From contig NZ_JAGGOJ010000011.1 in the NCBI RefSeq assembly GCF_018614575.1, positions 558,001 to 622,000 on the forward strand: a stretch of DNA of 64,000 nucleotides, written 5' to 3'. Numbering within the stretch: the first letter of the stretch is position 1; each line of letters opens with the position of its first letter. Below, one piece after another: positions 45,218-57,663 of the stretch. Both the position numbers and the translations under genes were made by a program. This DNA is from Streptomyces sp. ISL-10. Lineage in GTDB: Bacteria > Actinomycetota > Actinomycetes > Streptomycetales > Streptomycetaceae. Below the pieces are notes generated by a model that was given only the letters and a program-made list of their open reading frames with translations, made no database searches and was not told the DNA's origin.

Positions 45218-46450
45218 TCAGTCCTCGAAGGTCGCGGACTTGACGTCGGTCCAGTCGGCGCCCTTCACCGCGTAGACGGTGAGCTGCTTGTTGGTGGTGT
45301 CGCCGAACTCGTCGAAGGAGACCTTGCCGGTCACACCGTCGAACGAGATCTTGGACATGGCGTCGACGACCTTCTTGCGGGCGTCGGACGGAACCTTGCC
45401 GTCGTTGGCCGCGACGACCGCCTTGACGGCCTGGATGATGCTCCAGGCGGCGTCGTAGGAGTAGCCGCCGTAGGCCGCGTACGCGTCCTTGTAGCCGCCG
45501 GCCTTGTAGTCGTCGATGAACTTCTTGGCGGTCGGCAGCTTCTCGACCGGGTAGCCGACGGAGGTGGCGAGGTCGCCGTCGTTGGCCACACCGGAGGCCT
45601 TGATGAACGCGGGGTCGTAGATGCCGTCGCCACCCATGGTGGGGATCTTCGCTCCGGCCTTCTTGACCTGGTCGGAGAGCAGGCCGCCCTCGGGGTACTG
45701 GCCGCCGAAGTAGACGGAGTCCGCGCCGGAGGCCTTGACCTTGTCGGCGGTGGAGGAGAAGTCGGTCTCCTTCACGGTGACGTGGTCGGTGCCGGCGATC
45801 TTGCCGCCGAGGCGCTTGAACTCGTCGGAGAAGATCGCGGCGAGGCCGGCGCCGTAGGTCTGCTTGTCGTCGACGACGAAGACCTTCCGCTTCTTGGCGT
45901 CGTTGTAGAGGTACTGGGCGGCAAACTTGCCCTGGATGACGTCCGTGGTGGCGGTACGGAAGTAGGTGGCGAACGGCCGCTTCTTGTCGCCCTTGCCCCA
46001 GTTGTCGCCCTGGGTGAGCGCCGGGTTGGTGTTGGCCGGGGAGACCTGGGTCAGGTTGGCGGTGTTGAAGACACCCTGCATCGACTGGGCCACGCCGGAG
46101 TTCAGCGGGCCGACGACGCCGAGAACGTCCTTGTTACCCACCAGTTTCGTGGCGTTGGCCTGGCCGGAAGCGGGCACTGCCTGGTCGTCGAGAGCTTCGA
46201 TCTTGAACTCGACGCCGGGGACCTCGTTGTTCTTGTTGGCGGTCTTGACCGCCAGGTCCACCGAGTTCTTGATGCCCTGACCGAGCGCGGAGAGGGAACC
46301 CGTGAGTGGCGCGTCGACACCGATGACAACGGTGGTCTTGCCGCCACTCTCGTTGCCGCTCTTGTTGTCGTCGCGCGAGCCGCAGGCGGAGAGGGTGAGC
46401 GCTCCTGTGGTGACCATGGTGGTGAGAATGAGCAAGGAACGGTGGCGCAC
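45218..46450 (-). CDS. livK: Branched-chain amino acid binding lipoprotein
   Basis: A 410-residue substrate-binding lipoprotein of the LivJ/LivK type. The signal peptide ends with lipobox LSAC (C23), so the protein is anchored outside the membrane. The mature part begins with a Ser/Gly linker, then VVIGVDAPLTGSLSALGQG and VVGPLNSGVAQSMQ, which form the ligand pocket. GTG at 46450 has an AAAGGA site six bases before it; the frame is open further up but without signal-like sequence. First gene of the liv operon. Confidence 0.93.
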   Translation of the reverse strand: MRHRSLLILTTMVTTGALTLSACGSRDDNKSGNESGGKTTVVIGVDAPLTGSLSALGQGIKNSVDLAVKTANKNNEVPGVEFKIEALDDQAVPASGQANATKLVGNKDVLGVVGPLNSGVAQSMQGVFNTANLTQVSPANTNPALTQGDNWGKGDKKRPFATYFRTATTDVIQGKFAAQYLYNDAKKRKVFVVDDKQTYGAGLAAIFSDEFKRLGGKIAGTDHVTVKETDFSSTADKVKASGADSVYFGGQYPEGGLLSDQVKKAGAKIPTMGGDGIYDPAFIKASGVANDGDLATSVGYPVEKLPTAKKFIDDYKAGGYKDAYAAYGGYSYDAAWSIIQAVKAVVAANDGKVPSDARKKVVDAMSKISFDGVTGKVSFDEFGDTTNKQLTVYAVKGADWTDVKSATFED

Positions 46451-46977
46451 GATTAATCCTTTCCCTGGCGCGGCCCCCTCTGCTGAGGTGCCGTTTCTTC
46501 GCCGGGCCGTACTGGGGAGAAACACGGCCTGCTGAAGGTGCGCCCTTCGGCGCGGTGACTGGCGGTGACTCTAGGCGGAGGTGAGGGGCCTAGGGAGTCG
46601 AGAAGTCAGGATGTGACGCTCTTGTTATGCCAAGGCCAAAGATGTGTGGGGGGAGTATGGACAGATCGGGCTTTTGTCGACGGCGCAGAATGCCCACATG
46701 CTGAGAATCCGCAGTTCCGCTAAGGGGCTTGGGTAGATCTTGGTACTGACACCCGATCGGAGTTTGCTCGGGTTACGCGGGGATCGGAGCCGCGGGCAAC
46801 CGTGAGCGTGAAACCGCATTCCGGACACGATCTTTGTCACTCAGGGTGACGAACGCGGGGATGTTGATCTTGTTGCGGCGTCATGTCGGTGAGGTGAATC
46901 GGCCGCGGATGGAAGCGCTCTGTAATCAGCCATAGTCCGATTTTCGGACTCCTCGTCAGGGAATGCGGCACGTCGGG
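46451..46977. other. 527-bp gap upstream of livK
   Basis: No credible gene is seen. It contains an imperfect hairpin at 46567-46599 (10 paired bases with a two-base bulge), about 120 bases before the livK start, and a 7-bp hairpin at 46934-46950 that may end the lipoprotein gene. The base composition is lower in GC than the surroundings, as expected for a promoter region; no clear promoter could be fixed by eye. Confidence 0.5.
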
Positions 46978-47379
46978 TCAGCTCGGCGGTCGCCAGTTCT
47001 CGGAGCTCCCGGTCGCGCCCTTGCGCTGCGTGCACTTCTGCTCCGCCTGTCGGTCGATCAACTCCAGCGCTTTTCGACGGCCTTGGCGCCTCTCCTCGGC
47101 GTGTGCTGCGGCGACGATTTCCTCGTGCAGGGCGTACTGGTCATTGGAGAGGCCTTTCTGTTCCCAGTCGATTCCCGACCATTTGCTGCCGTTGAGTGTC
47201 TCTTTGGCCCAGTACGAGACGAGACTTGTGCATATCTGGGCGGGGGAGGTGTTCTGTGGCAGAGGAGTTGAGGGCCCTGAGGAGCCGGGAGAGCGGGTGG
47301 ACGCACAGGCGGAGGCGGCGAGCGAGAACAGGAGTACGCCGACGGCGCACGTGGCCGGACAGTGCGGCTTCATGCCCAT
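46978..47379 (-). CDS. Small hypothetical lipoprotein
   Basis: A 133-residue protein. The start has a hydrophobic signal segment (VGVLLFSLAASACAS) with a probable lipid-modified cysteine at 25, then a Ser/Pro-rich linker and a helical, charged domain (ALHEEIVAAAHAEERRQGRRKALELIDRQAEQ). Two further cysteines (in AQICTS and QKCTQ) could pair. I do not recognise a family. GC usage at third positions is weaker than in the neighbours, though the frame looks real. A second ATG lies at codon 3. Confidence 0.6.
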   Translation of the reverse strand: MGMKPHCPATCAVGVLLFSLAASACASTRSPGSSGPSTPLPQNTSPAQICTSLVSYWAKETLNGSKWSGIDWEQKGLSNDQYALHEEIVAAAHAEERRQGRRKALELIDRQAEQKCTQRKGATGSSENWRPPS

Positions 47380-47626
47380 GAGGAAACGCTAAGCCGTCAC
47401 CATCGGTGACACAACGGTCCGGAACGGCGATGCTCCCGCAAAGCATGCCCCGGGCCCGCAAAGCGGCGCGGGCGGCGGAAGGTGGGGCGGGGGGTCCTGC
47501 GCGGGGCGGCCGGCGGCCGCGGGGCTGGGTGCCCGGGGCCGGTCTGGAGCGAGGTACCGGTGGAGGTGCGGGGCAGGGTCCCGAGTGAGGCGCGGCGGCC
47601 CGGTGGGCGGGCCGCCGGCCAGTGGC

Positions 47627-48085
47627 TCAGCCCTGGGCGTCACGCAGGAGACAGGTCAGCCGTGCCGTGCAGACCCGCCTGTCCTGCTCATCGCTGATCA
47701 CGATCTCGTAGGTGGCCGTGGAGCGCCCCCGGTGCACCGGCGTCGCCACGCCGGTGACCTGACCCGACCGCACACCGCGGTGGTGCGTGCAGTTGAGGTC
47801 CACGCCGACGGCGATCTTGGAGGAGCCGCCGTGCAGCATCGAGCCCACCGATCCCAAGGTCTCGGCCAGCACAGCGGAGGCGCCGCCGTGCAGCAGCCCG
47901 TAGGGCTGGGTGTTGCCCTCCACGGGCATCGTGCCGACGACCCGCTCCGCCGAGGCCTCGACGATCTGCACGCCCATGCGGTCGCCCAGGGTCCCGGCGG
48001 AGAAGAGTGCGGGCAGGTCTATGCCGAGCTCCGCGTACTCGTCGATGACCTCTTGCGGGAACTTCACGGTGGTCTGCTCGCCCAT
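47627..48085 (-). CDS. Hotdog-fold thioesterase (PaaI type)
   Basis: A 152-residue hotdog thioesterase. The family block YGLLHGGASAVLAETLGSVGSML contains the catalytic HGG and the glutamate on the following helix, and VDLNCTHHRGVRSGQVTG closes the fold. Such enzymes hydrolyse aryl- or acyl-CoA thioesters. The genomic position next to polA and the liv operon does not reveal the substrate. ATG at 48085 begins the conserved part. Confidence 0.88.
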   Translation of the reverse strand: MGEQTTVKFPQEVIDEYAELGIDLPALFSAGTLGDRMGVQIVEASAERVVGTMPVEGNTQPYGLLHGGASAVLAETLGSVGSMLHGGSSKIAVGVDLNCTHHRGVRSGQVTGVATPVHRGRSTATYEIVISDEQDRRVCTARLTCLLRDAQG

Positions 48086-48137
48086 GGGGCCGGCTCCGAT
48101 CGTCGTACGGCGTTTCCCTGACTGCCTGAGCAAACGC

Positions 48138-50417
48138 TTAGGCGGTCGGAGATTGTTCCAGACGCACGATGACGGACTTGCTGGCGGGGGTGTTGCTCGT
48201 GTCCGCCGTGGAGTCCAGCGGCACCAGCACGTTCGTCTCCGGGTAGTACGCCGCGGCGCAGCCACGCGCCGTGGGGTAGTGGACCACCCGGAAGCCCGGC
48301 GCGCGGCGCTCCACGCCGTCCTTCCACTCGCTGACCAGGTCGGCGTACGCACCGTCCGCCAGGCCCAGCGCCCGCGCGTCCTCGGGGTGGACGAGCACCA
48401 CGCGCCGGCCGCCCTTGATGCCCCGGTAGCGGTCGTCGAGACCGTAGATCGTGGTGTTGTACTGGTCGTGCGAGCGCAGGGTCTGCAGGAGCAGCCGTCC
48501 CTCGGGCACCTCGGGGTACTCGACCGGGGCCGCGGTGAAGTTGGCCTTGCCCGTGGTCGTCGGGAAGCGGCGCTCGTCGCGCGGGCCATGCGGCAGGGTG
48601 AATCCGCCCGGCCGGGCGATCTTCTCGTTGAAGTCCTCGAAGCCGGGAACGACCCGGGCGATCCGGTCGCGGATCGTCCCGTAGTCCTTCTCGAACTCCT
48701 CCCACGGTGTCGTCGACGCCGGCCCCAGCACAGCACGCGCCATGCGGGCGACGATGGCCGGCTCGGAGAGCAGATGCGGGCTCGCGGGCGGCAGATTCCC
48801 GCGGGAGGCGTGGACCATGCCCATCGAGTCCTCGACGGTGACCACCTGACGACCGCCCGCCTGGACGTCCTTGTCGGTGCGCCCCAGGGTCGGCAGGATC
48901 AGCGCACGCCGGCCTGTGACGGCGTGCGAGCGGTTCAGCTTGGTCGACACGTGCACCGTCAGCCGGGCCTTGCGCATCGCCGCCTCGGTGACCTCCGTGT
49001 CCGGGGTGGCCCCCACGAAGTTGCCGCCCATCGCGAAGAACACCTTGGCCCGGCCGTCGCGCAGCGCCTCGATCGAACGGACGACGTCGAAGCCGTGGTG
49101 GCGCGGCGGCGCGAAGCCGAACTCCCGCTCCAGCGCGTCCAGGAACGCCTGCGAGGGACGCTCGAAGATGCCCATCGTGCGGTCGCCCTGCACGTTCGAA
49201 TGGCCGCGCACCGGGCACACCCCCGCGCCGGGGCGGCCGATGTTGCCGCGCAGCAGCAGGAAGTTGACCACCTCGCGGATGGTCGCCACGGAGTGCTTGT
49301 GCTGGGTCAGGCCCATCGCCCAGCACACGATGATGCGCTTGGACTCCAGCACCATGGTGAGCGCGCGCTCGATCTCCTCGCGCCCCAGGCCTGTCGCGGC
49401 GAGCGTGTCGTCCCAGTCGGCCGCCCGCGCGGCGGCGGCGAACTCCTCGAATCCATGGGTGTGTTCCCGGACGAAGTCCGTGTCGACCGCACCGTCGGTC
49501 TCCAGCACCAGCTTGTTCAGCAGGCGGAAGAGCGCCTGGTCGCCGCCGATGCGGATCTGCAGGAAGAGATCGGTCAGCGGGACGCCCTTGATCATGCCGC
49601 GCGGCGTCTGCGGATTCTTGAACCGCTCCAGCCCCGCCTCGGGCAGCGGATTCACCGAGACGATGCGTGCGCCCGAGCCCTTGGCTTTTTCCAGGGCGGA
49701 GAGCATGCGGGGATGGTTGGTGCCGGGATTCTGCCCCGCCACGATGATCAGGTCGGCCTGGTGCAGGTCCTCCAGCGAGACGCTGCCCTTGCCGATGCCG
49801 ATCGTCTCGTTCAGCGCGGAGCCGGACGACTCGTGGCACATGTTGGAACAGTCGGGCAGGTTGTTCGTCCCGAACTCGCGGGCGAACAGCTGCAGCAGGA
49901 ACGCCGCCTCGTTGCTCGTGCGCCCCGACGTGTAGAACAGGGCCTCGTCCGGGGAAGAGAGTGCGCCCAGCTCCTCGGCGATGATCGAGAACGCCCGGTC
50001 CCAGGTCACCGCCTCGTACCGTTCGGCGTCCTCGGCGAGATACATGGGCTGGGTGATACGGCCCTGCTGGCCCAGCCAGTAACCACTGCGGTTCGCCAGG
50101 TCGGCGAGCGTGTGCGCGGCGAAGAAATCCGGCGTGACCCGGCGAAGCGTCGCCTCCTCGGCGACCGCCTTCGCCCCGTTCTCACAGAACTCGGCCACAT
50201 GGCGCTTGTCGCCCTCGGGCCAGGCGCAGCCGGGACAGTCGAAACCGTCCTTCTGGTTCACCTGCAGCAGCGTCTGCGCCGTGCGGCGCACGCCCATCTG
50301 CTGCCGGGCCATGCGCAGCGTGTGCCCGATCGCGGGCAGACCGGCGGCCGCATGCTGCGGCTCCGCGACCTGGGGTGCGTCCTGGACCGGATCACCTGCG
50401 GGCGGCTTGCTGGCCAT
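48138..50417 (-). CDS. FdhF/YdeP-type molybdopterin oxidoreductase
   Basis: A 759-residue molybdenum enzyme of the DMSO-reductase superfamily, FdhF/YdeP branch. A short N-terminal region with CPGCAWPE, the domain with YTSGRTSNEAAFLLQLFAREFGTNN and CHESSG, then MGLTQHKHSV, GVCPVRGHSNVQGDR and the C-terminal dinucleotide-binding domain (FTAAPVEYPE, HDQYNTTIYGLDDRYRG) are as in the family. The substrate is unknown; relatives are described as formate-dehydrogenase-like or acid-stress proteins. ATG at 50417 has a GAAGGAG site. Lone gene without an electron-transfer partner. Confidence 0.9.
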   Translation of the reverse strand: MASKPPAGDPVQDAPQVAEPQHAAAGLPAIGHTLRMARQQMGVRRTAQTLLQVNQKDGFDCPGCAWPEGDKRHVAEFCENGAKAVAEEATLRRVTPDFFAAHTLADLANRSGYWLGQQGRITQPMYLAEDAERYEAVTWDRAFSIIAEELGALSSPDEALFYTSGRTSNEAAFLLQLFAREFGTNNLPDCSNMCHESSGSALNETIGIGKGSVSLEDLHQADLIIVAGQNPGTNHPRMLSALEKAKGSGARIVSVNPLPEAGLERFKNPQTPRGMIKGVPLTDLFLQIRIGGDQALFRLLNKLVLETDGAVDTDFVREHTHGFEEFAAAARAADWDDTLAATGLGREEIERALTMVLESKRIIVCWAMGLTQHKHSVATIREVVNFLLLRGNIGRPGAGVCPVRGHSNVQGDRTMGIFERPSQAFLDALEREFGFAPPRHHGFDVVRSIEALRDGRAKVFFAMGGNFVGATPDTEVTEAAMRKARLTVHVSTKLNRSHAVTGRRALILPTLGRTDKDVQAGGRQVVTVEDSMGMVHASRGNLPPASPHLLSEPAIVARMARAVLGPASTTPWEEFEKDYGTIRDRIARVVPGFEDFNEKIARPGGFTLPHGPRDERRFPTTTGKANFTAAPVEYPEVPEGRLLLQTLRSHDQYNTTIYGLDDRYRGIKGGRRVVLVHPEDARALGLADGAYADLVSEWKDGVERRAPGFRVVHYPTARGCAAAYYPETNVLVPLDSTADTSNTPASKSVIVRLEQSPTA

Positions 50418-50465
50418 CGCGCTCTCCTTCGAGCGTCGTTTCCTGCTGTACGGCTCCGATCCTTT

Positions 50466-50700
50466 CACGTACCACCGACAGTGGCTCCGACGGACCGGGC
50501 GCCGCCGGCGGTGGGTCGGGCCCGGACCGTACCGGGCAGCGCTCACGTATCACCCGCAGCGGTTGGGGCTCCGGCCGGACCGGGCGCTGACCACGTGCCC
50601 CCCGGCGGCGGCCCGGGCCGGGCCGTACGGGGAACCGCTCGCTCACCCCCGGTGGCGGCCCGGCTCCGGCCGTACCGGGTACCGCAGACCGTGGGTCGGG
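50466..50700 (+). repeat. Degenerate GC-rich direct repeats before polA
   Basis: The gap between the molybdopterin enzyme and polA has several drifted units of about 50-65 bases that each start like CGTACCGGG and contain CTCC-GGCCGG blocks. The similarity between units is imperfect and was judged by eye. Confidence 0.35.
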
Positions 50701-50731
50701 AATGTCAGTGGTCCGTGGCAGGATCGGGTCC

Positions 50732-53440
<2,709 letters not shown>

Positions 53441-53449
53441 GCTCGCGCC

Positions 53450-53492
53450 GCGTGTGACGCCCCAGGGCCCTGTGTCCTGGGGCGTCACACGC
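53450..53492. terminator. Bidirectional terminator between polA and DUF4184 gene
   Basis: A 17-bp perfect stem (53450-53466 with 53476-53492) begins ten bases after the polA stop. Its right arm includes the stop codon of the convergent gene at 53485. Confidence 0.85.
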
Positions 53493-54288
53493 GGGTGCGG
53501 ACGCGTACCGCCGCCCCACAGAGCACCAGGCCTGCGAGCAGCCCCGCCCCCGCGCCGAAGCACGCCGTCGGGATCAGGTCGAGCGGCGTGTCGATGCGGC
53601 CCCAGTGCAGGTACCAGCGCACACAGCGGTGTGCGACGCCCGCGGCCACGCACACCGCCAACACCGCCCCGGCCGCGAGGCGCTCACGCCGACCGAGCGC
53701 CGGCAGAGTGGCGCCGGACGGAGTCTCCGGCTCTGCGCGGCGCAGGGCCGACACCCAGAACCACGTCAGCGCGACAAACGCGAGCGCCGAACTCCCGTAC
53801 TGCGCATACGTGTAGAGAGGCATTCCCGCGACCGCCTCGCCCAGCACGGGCATCATCCGCACACCCCACCGGTCGAAGTGGGTGAACGCGTCCCACACCA
53901 CATGCGTCGTCGCCCCGATCACCGCCGAGGCGTAGAACCAGAACGCGGCGGTCAGCGGCGGGCGCTCATGCCACGCGCGGCCCCGCAGCACCGCGTGCAC
54001 CCTCGCCTGCCATCCGTGGGGAAGCAGCGCGACCAGCGGGTCACGCACCAGCAGCCACAGCGCGAGCAGCACCACGGTGATGGCGGCGTCCACCGTGAGT
54101 ACACCCGCGGGGCCGTGTGTCATCTCCCCCAGTTCCATCGCGCCCGGCGCGAAACTCGCCGCGAAGTACGTCATGTCCGGCGCGAACGAGCCCAGGACGA
54201 GCCCTGACGCGAACAACGGCCCGCGTGCCGCCCCGTTCGTCCGGATACCCGGCAGCACCGCCGCGGCGTGGCTCAAGGTGAACGGCAT
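53485..54288 (-). CDS. DUF4184 membrane protein
   Basis: A 267-residue membrane protein of the DUF4184 family. The typical start MPFTLSHAAAVLPG with histidine and GSFAPDMTYF are present, together with the later GATTHVVWDAFTH, a motif reminiscent of metal-dependent membrane hydrolases of the YdjM/LexA-regulated kind. About six membrane segments are seen. Function unknown. Its stop codon is inside the terminator hairpin shared with polA. Confidence 0.85.
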   Translation of the reverse strand: MPFTLSHAAAVLPGIRTNGAARGPLFASGLVLGSFAPDMTYFAASFAPGAMELGEMTHGPAGVLTVDAAITVVLLALWLLVRDPLVALLPHGWQARVHAVLRGRAWHERPPLTAAFWFYASAVIGATTHVVWDAFTHFDRWGVRMMPVLGEAVAGMPLYTYAQYGSSALAFVALTWFWVSALRRAEPETPSGATLPALGRRERLAAGAVLAVCVAAGVAHRCVRWYLHWGRIDTPLDLIPTACFGAGAGLLAGLVLCGAAVRVRTRV

Positions 54289-54503
54289 GGTGTCAGTCCC
54301 CTGTGACGACGCTGTTGATCAATGCCGCCCAGTATGCGTGACCTCTCTGTGCGCCGCAGGTCCAGAATCCGGAGTACCGCTAGGTGGCGAACCAGTGAAT
54401 ACCGGTCAGGGACCGGTTTTACGCCGCCCGCAGGTGCACTAGGGTCACGAGAGACTTCGCGCAGGGGAGCGCGAGGAGTCGCCGACGGGGAGGGACCAGA
54501 CGT

Positions 54504-56213
54504 ATGGCAGCGCAATTCGGCCGCCGACTGCGCAGGGGAGCTACGACGACCGCCGTTGCCGCGGCTGCCGTGGCCGCACTCTCCGCCTCCCAGGCGCCGG
54601 GCATTGCGCCCGCCACGTCGGGGGGAAGCCAGGAGGCGACCGACGCCACCCCTCCGCCCGGCACGCCGGTCACCGGCAACTCCCCGTACTACACCGACCT
54701 TCCGCCGCTGAACACCCCGGACACCCCTGGAACTTCGGGCGATGTGCCGGTAACCGGTCCAGGAGAGGCGGGCATACCCGCGACCGTCCTCGCGGCCTAC
54801 AAGCGGGCCGAGCAGAGCCTCGCCGAGACGGATGCGGCGTGCCGTCTGCCGTGGCAGCTGCTCGCGGCCATCGGCAAGGTGGAGTCGGGTCAGGCGCGTG
54901 GTGGCCGGGTGAACGCGAACGGTACGACGCTGACCCCGATCCTGGGCCCGGTGCTCAACGGCGTCGGCTTCGCGAACATCTCCGACACCGACAACGGCGC
55001 CTACGACGGCGACACCGTCCACGACCGGGCCGTCGGCCCCATGCAGTTCATCCCCTCCACCTGGGCCACCTGGGGCCAGGACGGCAACGGCGACGGCAGC
55101 AAGGACCCCAACAACATCTACGACGCCGCGCTCGCCGCCGGTCGCTACCTCTGCGCGGGCGGCCGCGACCTGACGGTCCAGGACGACCTGGACAAGGCGA
55201 TCCTCGGCTACAACCACTCGCGGGAGTACCTGCGCACAGTGATGTCGTGGTTCGAGTACTACAAGCGCGGCACCCACCAGGTCCCCGACGGCACCGGTGT
55301 ACTGCCCGTGGACGATGCCCCCGACAGCGCCGGTCCCCTGCCCACCCCGAATCCGGCTCCCAAGCCGAAGCCCACGCCGAAGCCGACGCCGAAGCCGACG
55401 CCGAGCCCGTCCCAGCCGGAGACGCCTCCGAGCCCCGCACCCTCCCAGCCTGGTGAGGGCTCCGGCGCAACGCCTGCGCCCATCCCCGTGCCCGTCTCGC
55501 GGATCGAGGACGCGGGCACCGGGCGGATGACCGCGACGGCCGGGCAGGACTTCACCGTCCGCGCCAAGGCCTGGGTGGAGAACTTGCGAGGCGACGCCGT
55601 GCCGCGCCAGGCCGTGCGGTTCACCGTCATCGGCGACACCGACACCCGCTTCCCGGACGGCGCGACCAGCGTGCTCCTCCTCACCGGAGCGGACGGCACG
55701 GCTACGGCCCCCGCCCTCCGCGCGGGCGAGAAGACGGGCACCTTCACCGTGCGCGCCACCGTCGAAGGGCGCACCCTCGCCCCCGTCGACTTCATCGCCA
55801 CTGTGACCCAGCGGGTCGCGGACACGATCGTGCGGATCGGCAGCGAGGCCCAGACGGCCGAGCCCGGTGGCGAGTTCGCCGACGCCATCCAGGTCAAGGC
55901 GACCTGCCGCGGTGCAGCGGCCGCCGGTGTCGAGATGACCGCCACCATGATCACGTCAGACGAGAGCGCGGCCGTGAACAGCAAGGGCCCTCACTTCGGG
56001 AAGGACGCCGACGGCAACCCCATCCGCACCCTTACCGGCCTCAAGGCCGACGCCAACGGCCTGGTGACGCTCCCGAAGGTCTACGCGGACGACAATCAGG
56101 GCACCTTCCGCCTGCGTCTGACCACCCCCGGCGGCGGGAGCCTGGACATCGACCTGCAGGTCGTCGCCCCGGCCGAGCCTTCGCCCTCCCCGTCCCCGTC
56201 GTCCACCGGCTGA
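54504..56213 (+). CDS. Secreted lytic transglycosylase with Pro-rich linker
   Basis: A 569-residue exported protein. A basic signal region (RRLRRGATTTAVAAAAVAAL) is followed by a Pro/Thr-rich stretch, an SLT_2-type lytic transglycosylase domain (about 90-260; LPWQLLAAIGKVESGQARGG with the catalytic glutamate, then GPMQFIPSTWATWGQDGNGDG), a Lys/Pro linker of repeated KPTP units (about 283-325) and two C-terminal beta-sandwich domains. It cuts peptidoglycan glycan strands. The linker suggests it spans the wall. The ATG has a GGGGAGGGA site at some distance. Confidence 0.88.
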   Translation: MAAQFGRRLRRGATTTAVAAAAVAALSASQAPGIAPATSGGSQEATDATPPPGTPVTGNSPYYTDLPPLNTPDTPGTSGDVPVTGPGEAGIPATVLAAYKRAEQSLAETDAACRLPWQLLAAIGKVESGQARGGRVNANGTTLTPILGPVLNGVGFANISDTDNGAYDGDTVHDRAVGPMQFIPSTWATWGQDGNGDGSKDPNNIYDAALAAGRYLCAGGRDLTVQDDLDKAILGYNHSREYLRTVMSWFEYYKRGTHQVPDGTGVLPVDDAPDSAGPLPTPNPAPKPKPTPKPTPKPTPSPSQPETPPSPAPSQPGEGSGATPAPIPVPVSRIEDAGTGRMTATAGQDFTVRAKAWVENLRGDAVPRQAVRFTVIGDTDTRFPDGATSVLLLTGADGTATAPALRAGEKTGTFTVRATVEGRTLAPVDFIATVTQRVADTIVRIGSEAQTAEPGGEFADAIQVKATCRGAAAAGVEMTATMITSDESAAVNSKGPHFGKDADGNPIRTLTGLKADANGLVTLPKVYADDNQGTFRLRLTTPGGGSLDIDLQVVAPAEPSPSPSPSSTG

Positions 56214-56388
56214 CCTCCGCGCGGACCTGCACCGCACCCCCCCCTCCGCCCCTCCGCCCCTCGGGCCGAGGGGCGGTCGCGTACGTTCCTCCCGTTCTGC
56301 TCGCATCGGCTGTTCTCATCTCACCGTCGCATTGCTACGGTGCCCCCTCCCTGACGCTGCATCAGTTAAGAGTCCCGGGAGGCCCAGC

Positions 56389-56526
56389 ATGCGTGCCCTC
56401 GCCGCCGCCGTCATCGGACTGGCCGCCGCGTTTGCCCTGGTCCTCACCGTGACGGCGATCGGCGCACCCGTCGGCGAGACCTCGCCGAAGCCACTGCTGA
56501 CCACCGTCCCCGGTCCCAAGAAGTAG
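56389..56526 (+). CDS. SPW_0924-family small membrane protein
   Basis: A 45-residue peptide with one membrane segment (ALAAAVIGLAAAFALVLTVTAIG) and the short tail ETSPKPLLTTVPGPKK, as in the streptomycete SPW_0924 family. ATG at 56389 has a GGGAGG site. It is followed after 11 bases by the DUF3068 gene, so the two are probably co-transcribed. Function unknown. Confidence 0.8.
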   Translation: MRALAAAVIGLAAAFALVLTVTAIGAPVGETSPKPLLTTVPGPKK

Positions 56527-56537
56527 GGAGACGGACC

Positions 56538-57539
56538 ATGCGCCGCAGAGCCGGACTCGTACTCCTCGCCCTCGCCGTATTCTTCGCGGCCCTCGCCCCC
56601 CTGCTGCGCTGGTACGCCTTCCCCCGGCTCGCCAAGATCCCCGCCGGGCAGTACCAGGAGATGGTGCTCGAGGCGAAGCCCGCGACCCTCCTCGACTACG
56701 GCACCCTCAAGGCCCAGGAGGTCGGCAAGGTCACCATCGTCCAGACCCTCAAGGGCAACGTCGAGGAGTCCGATCGCATCGAGCGCAGCGCCGGCCGTGA
56801 CGTGGTGGTCTGGGACACGCTTGCCCACGTCCAGGGCCCCGACGGCAAGATGGTCTCCCAGATCCCCGAGCGCTACATCTTCGACGCCCACAGTCAGGAA
56901 CCCGTCCATGCCACCGGCGAGTCCGTCGACGGCGACGCCGTGCGGCGCGAAGGCATCGAGTTCAAGTGGCCCTTCCTCACCGAGAAACGGGACTACGCCT
57001 ACTTCGACGCCCAGACCCGCACCTCCGCCCCCATCCACTACAAGGGCACCCGCACCTTCCGCGGCCTGGAGGTCTACTACTTCGAGCAGACCGTCCCATG
57101 GACCGAGGTGCCCTACCCGAAGAAGATGCCCATCCCCGGCGTGGACGCCACCACCCTGGAGAAGCAGACGGGGACCACCCGCTGGTACACCACCAAGCGC
57201 ATGTTCTGGGTGGAGCCGGTGACGGGCGCCCCCGTCAACGGCGAGGAGATCCACAGGGAAGAGCTGCGCGGCGGATCCCTTCTCGGCGGCCGCGACAAGG
57301 TCACGGCGTTCGCCGGTCATGTGAAGATGCGCGAGGACTACATCGACTACACGGTCGGTCTGGTGAGCTCCCAGCGACGGCTCGTGCTTCTGATGACCTC
57401 CTTCCTTCCATGGGGATTTCTGACCCTGGGCGGCGGCTTGCTGACACTGGCGCTCGTCCTCGAAGCACGGGGCCGCCGACCAAAGAGCCCCGCCCCGGCA
57501 CCCACGGCACCCGGCCCCGAACCCGCCCGGACCTCCTGA
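56538..57539 (+). CDS. DUF3068 (PorA-like) membrane-anchored protein
   Basis: A 333-residue protein of the DUF3068 family. It has an N-terminal membrane segment (AGLVLLALAVFFAALAPLL), a large outside domain and a C-terminal membrane segment (LPWGFLTLGGGLLTLALVLE) with a short Pro-rich inside tail. Relatives include the porin-associated proteins of corynebacteria, but Streptomyces has no mycolate outer membrane, so that role does not carry over. A GGGAGACGG site precedes the ATG. Confidence 0.85.
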   Translation: MRRRAGLVLLALAVFFAALAPLLRWYAFPRLAKIPAGQYQEMVLEAKPATLLDYGTLKAQEVGKVTIVQTLKGNVEESDRIERSAGRDVVVWDTLAHVQGPDGKMVSQIPERYIFDAHSQEPVHATGESVDGDAVRREGIEFKWPFLTEKRDYAYFDAQTRTSAPIHYKGTRTFRGLEVYYFEQTVPWTEVPYPKKMPIPGVDATTLEKQTGTTRWYTTKRMFWVEPVTGAPVNGEEIHREELRGGSLLGGRDKVTAFAGHVKMREDYIDYTVGLVSSQRRLVLLMTSFLPWGFLTLGGGLLTLALVLEARGRRPKSPAPAPTAPGPEPARTS

Positions 57540-57663
57540 CCGCTTCCGCCTCAGAGCGACCGCGTCAGGGTTGCCCCACCCGTACCTTCCGACCGGCTCG
57601 GCCGACCATCGCCAGGACCGGTCCCCGCCCCCGTTCGGTCTCGCCCCGGATCCGCCTCCGCCC

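Noticed and set aside
46625-46840. 71-codon minus-strand frame upstream of livK
   Set aside because: No ribosome site, no codon bias and no motif; it lies in a promoter-type gap.
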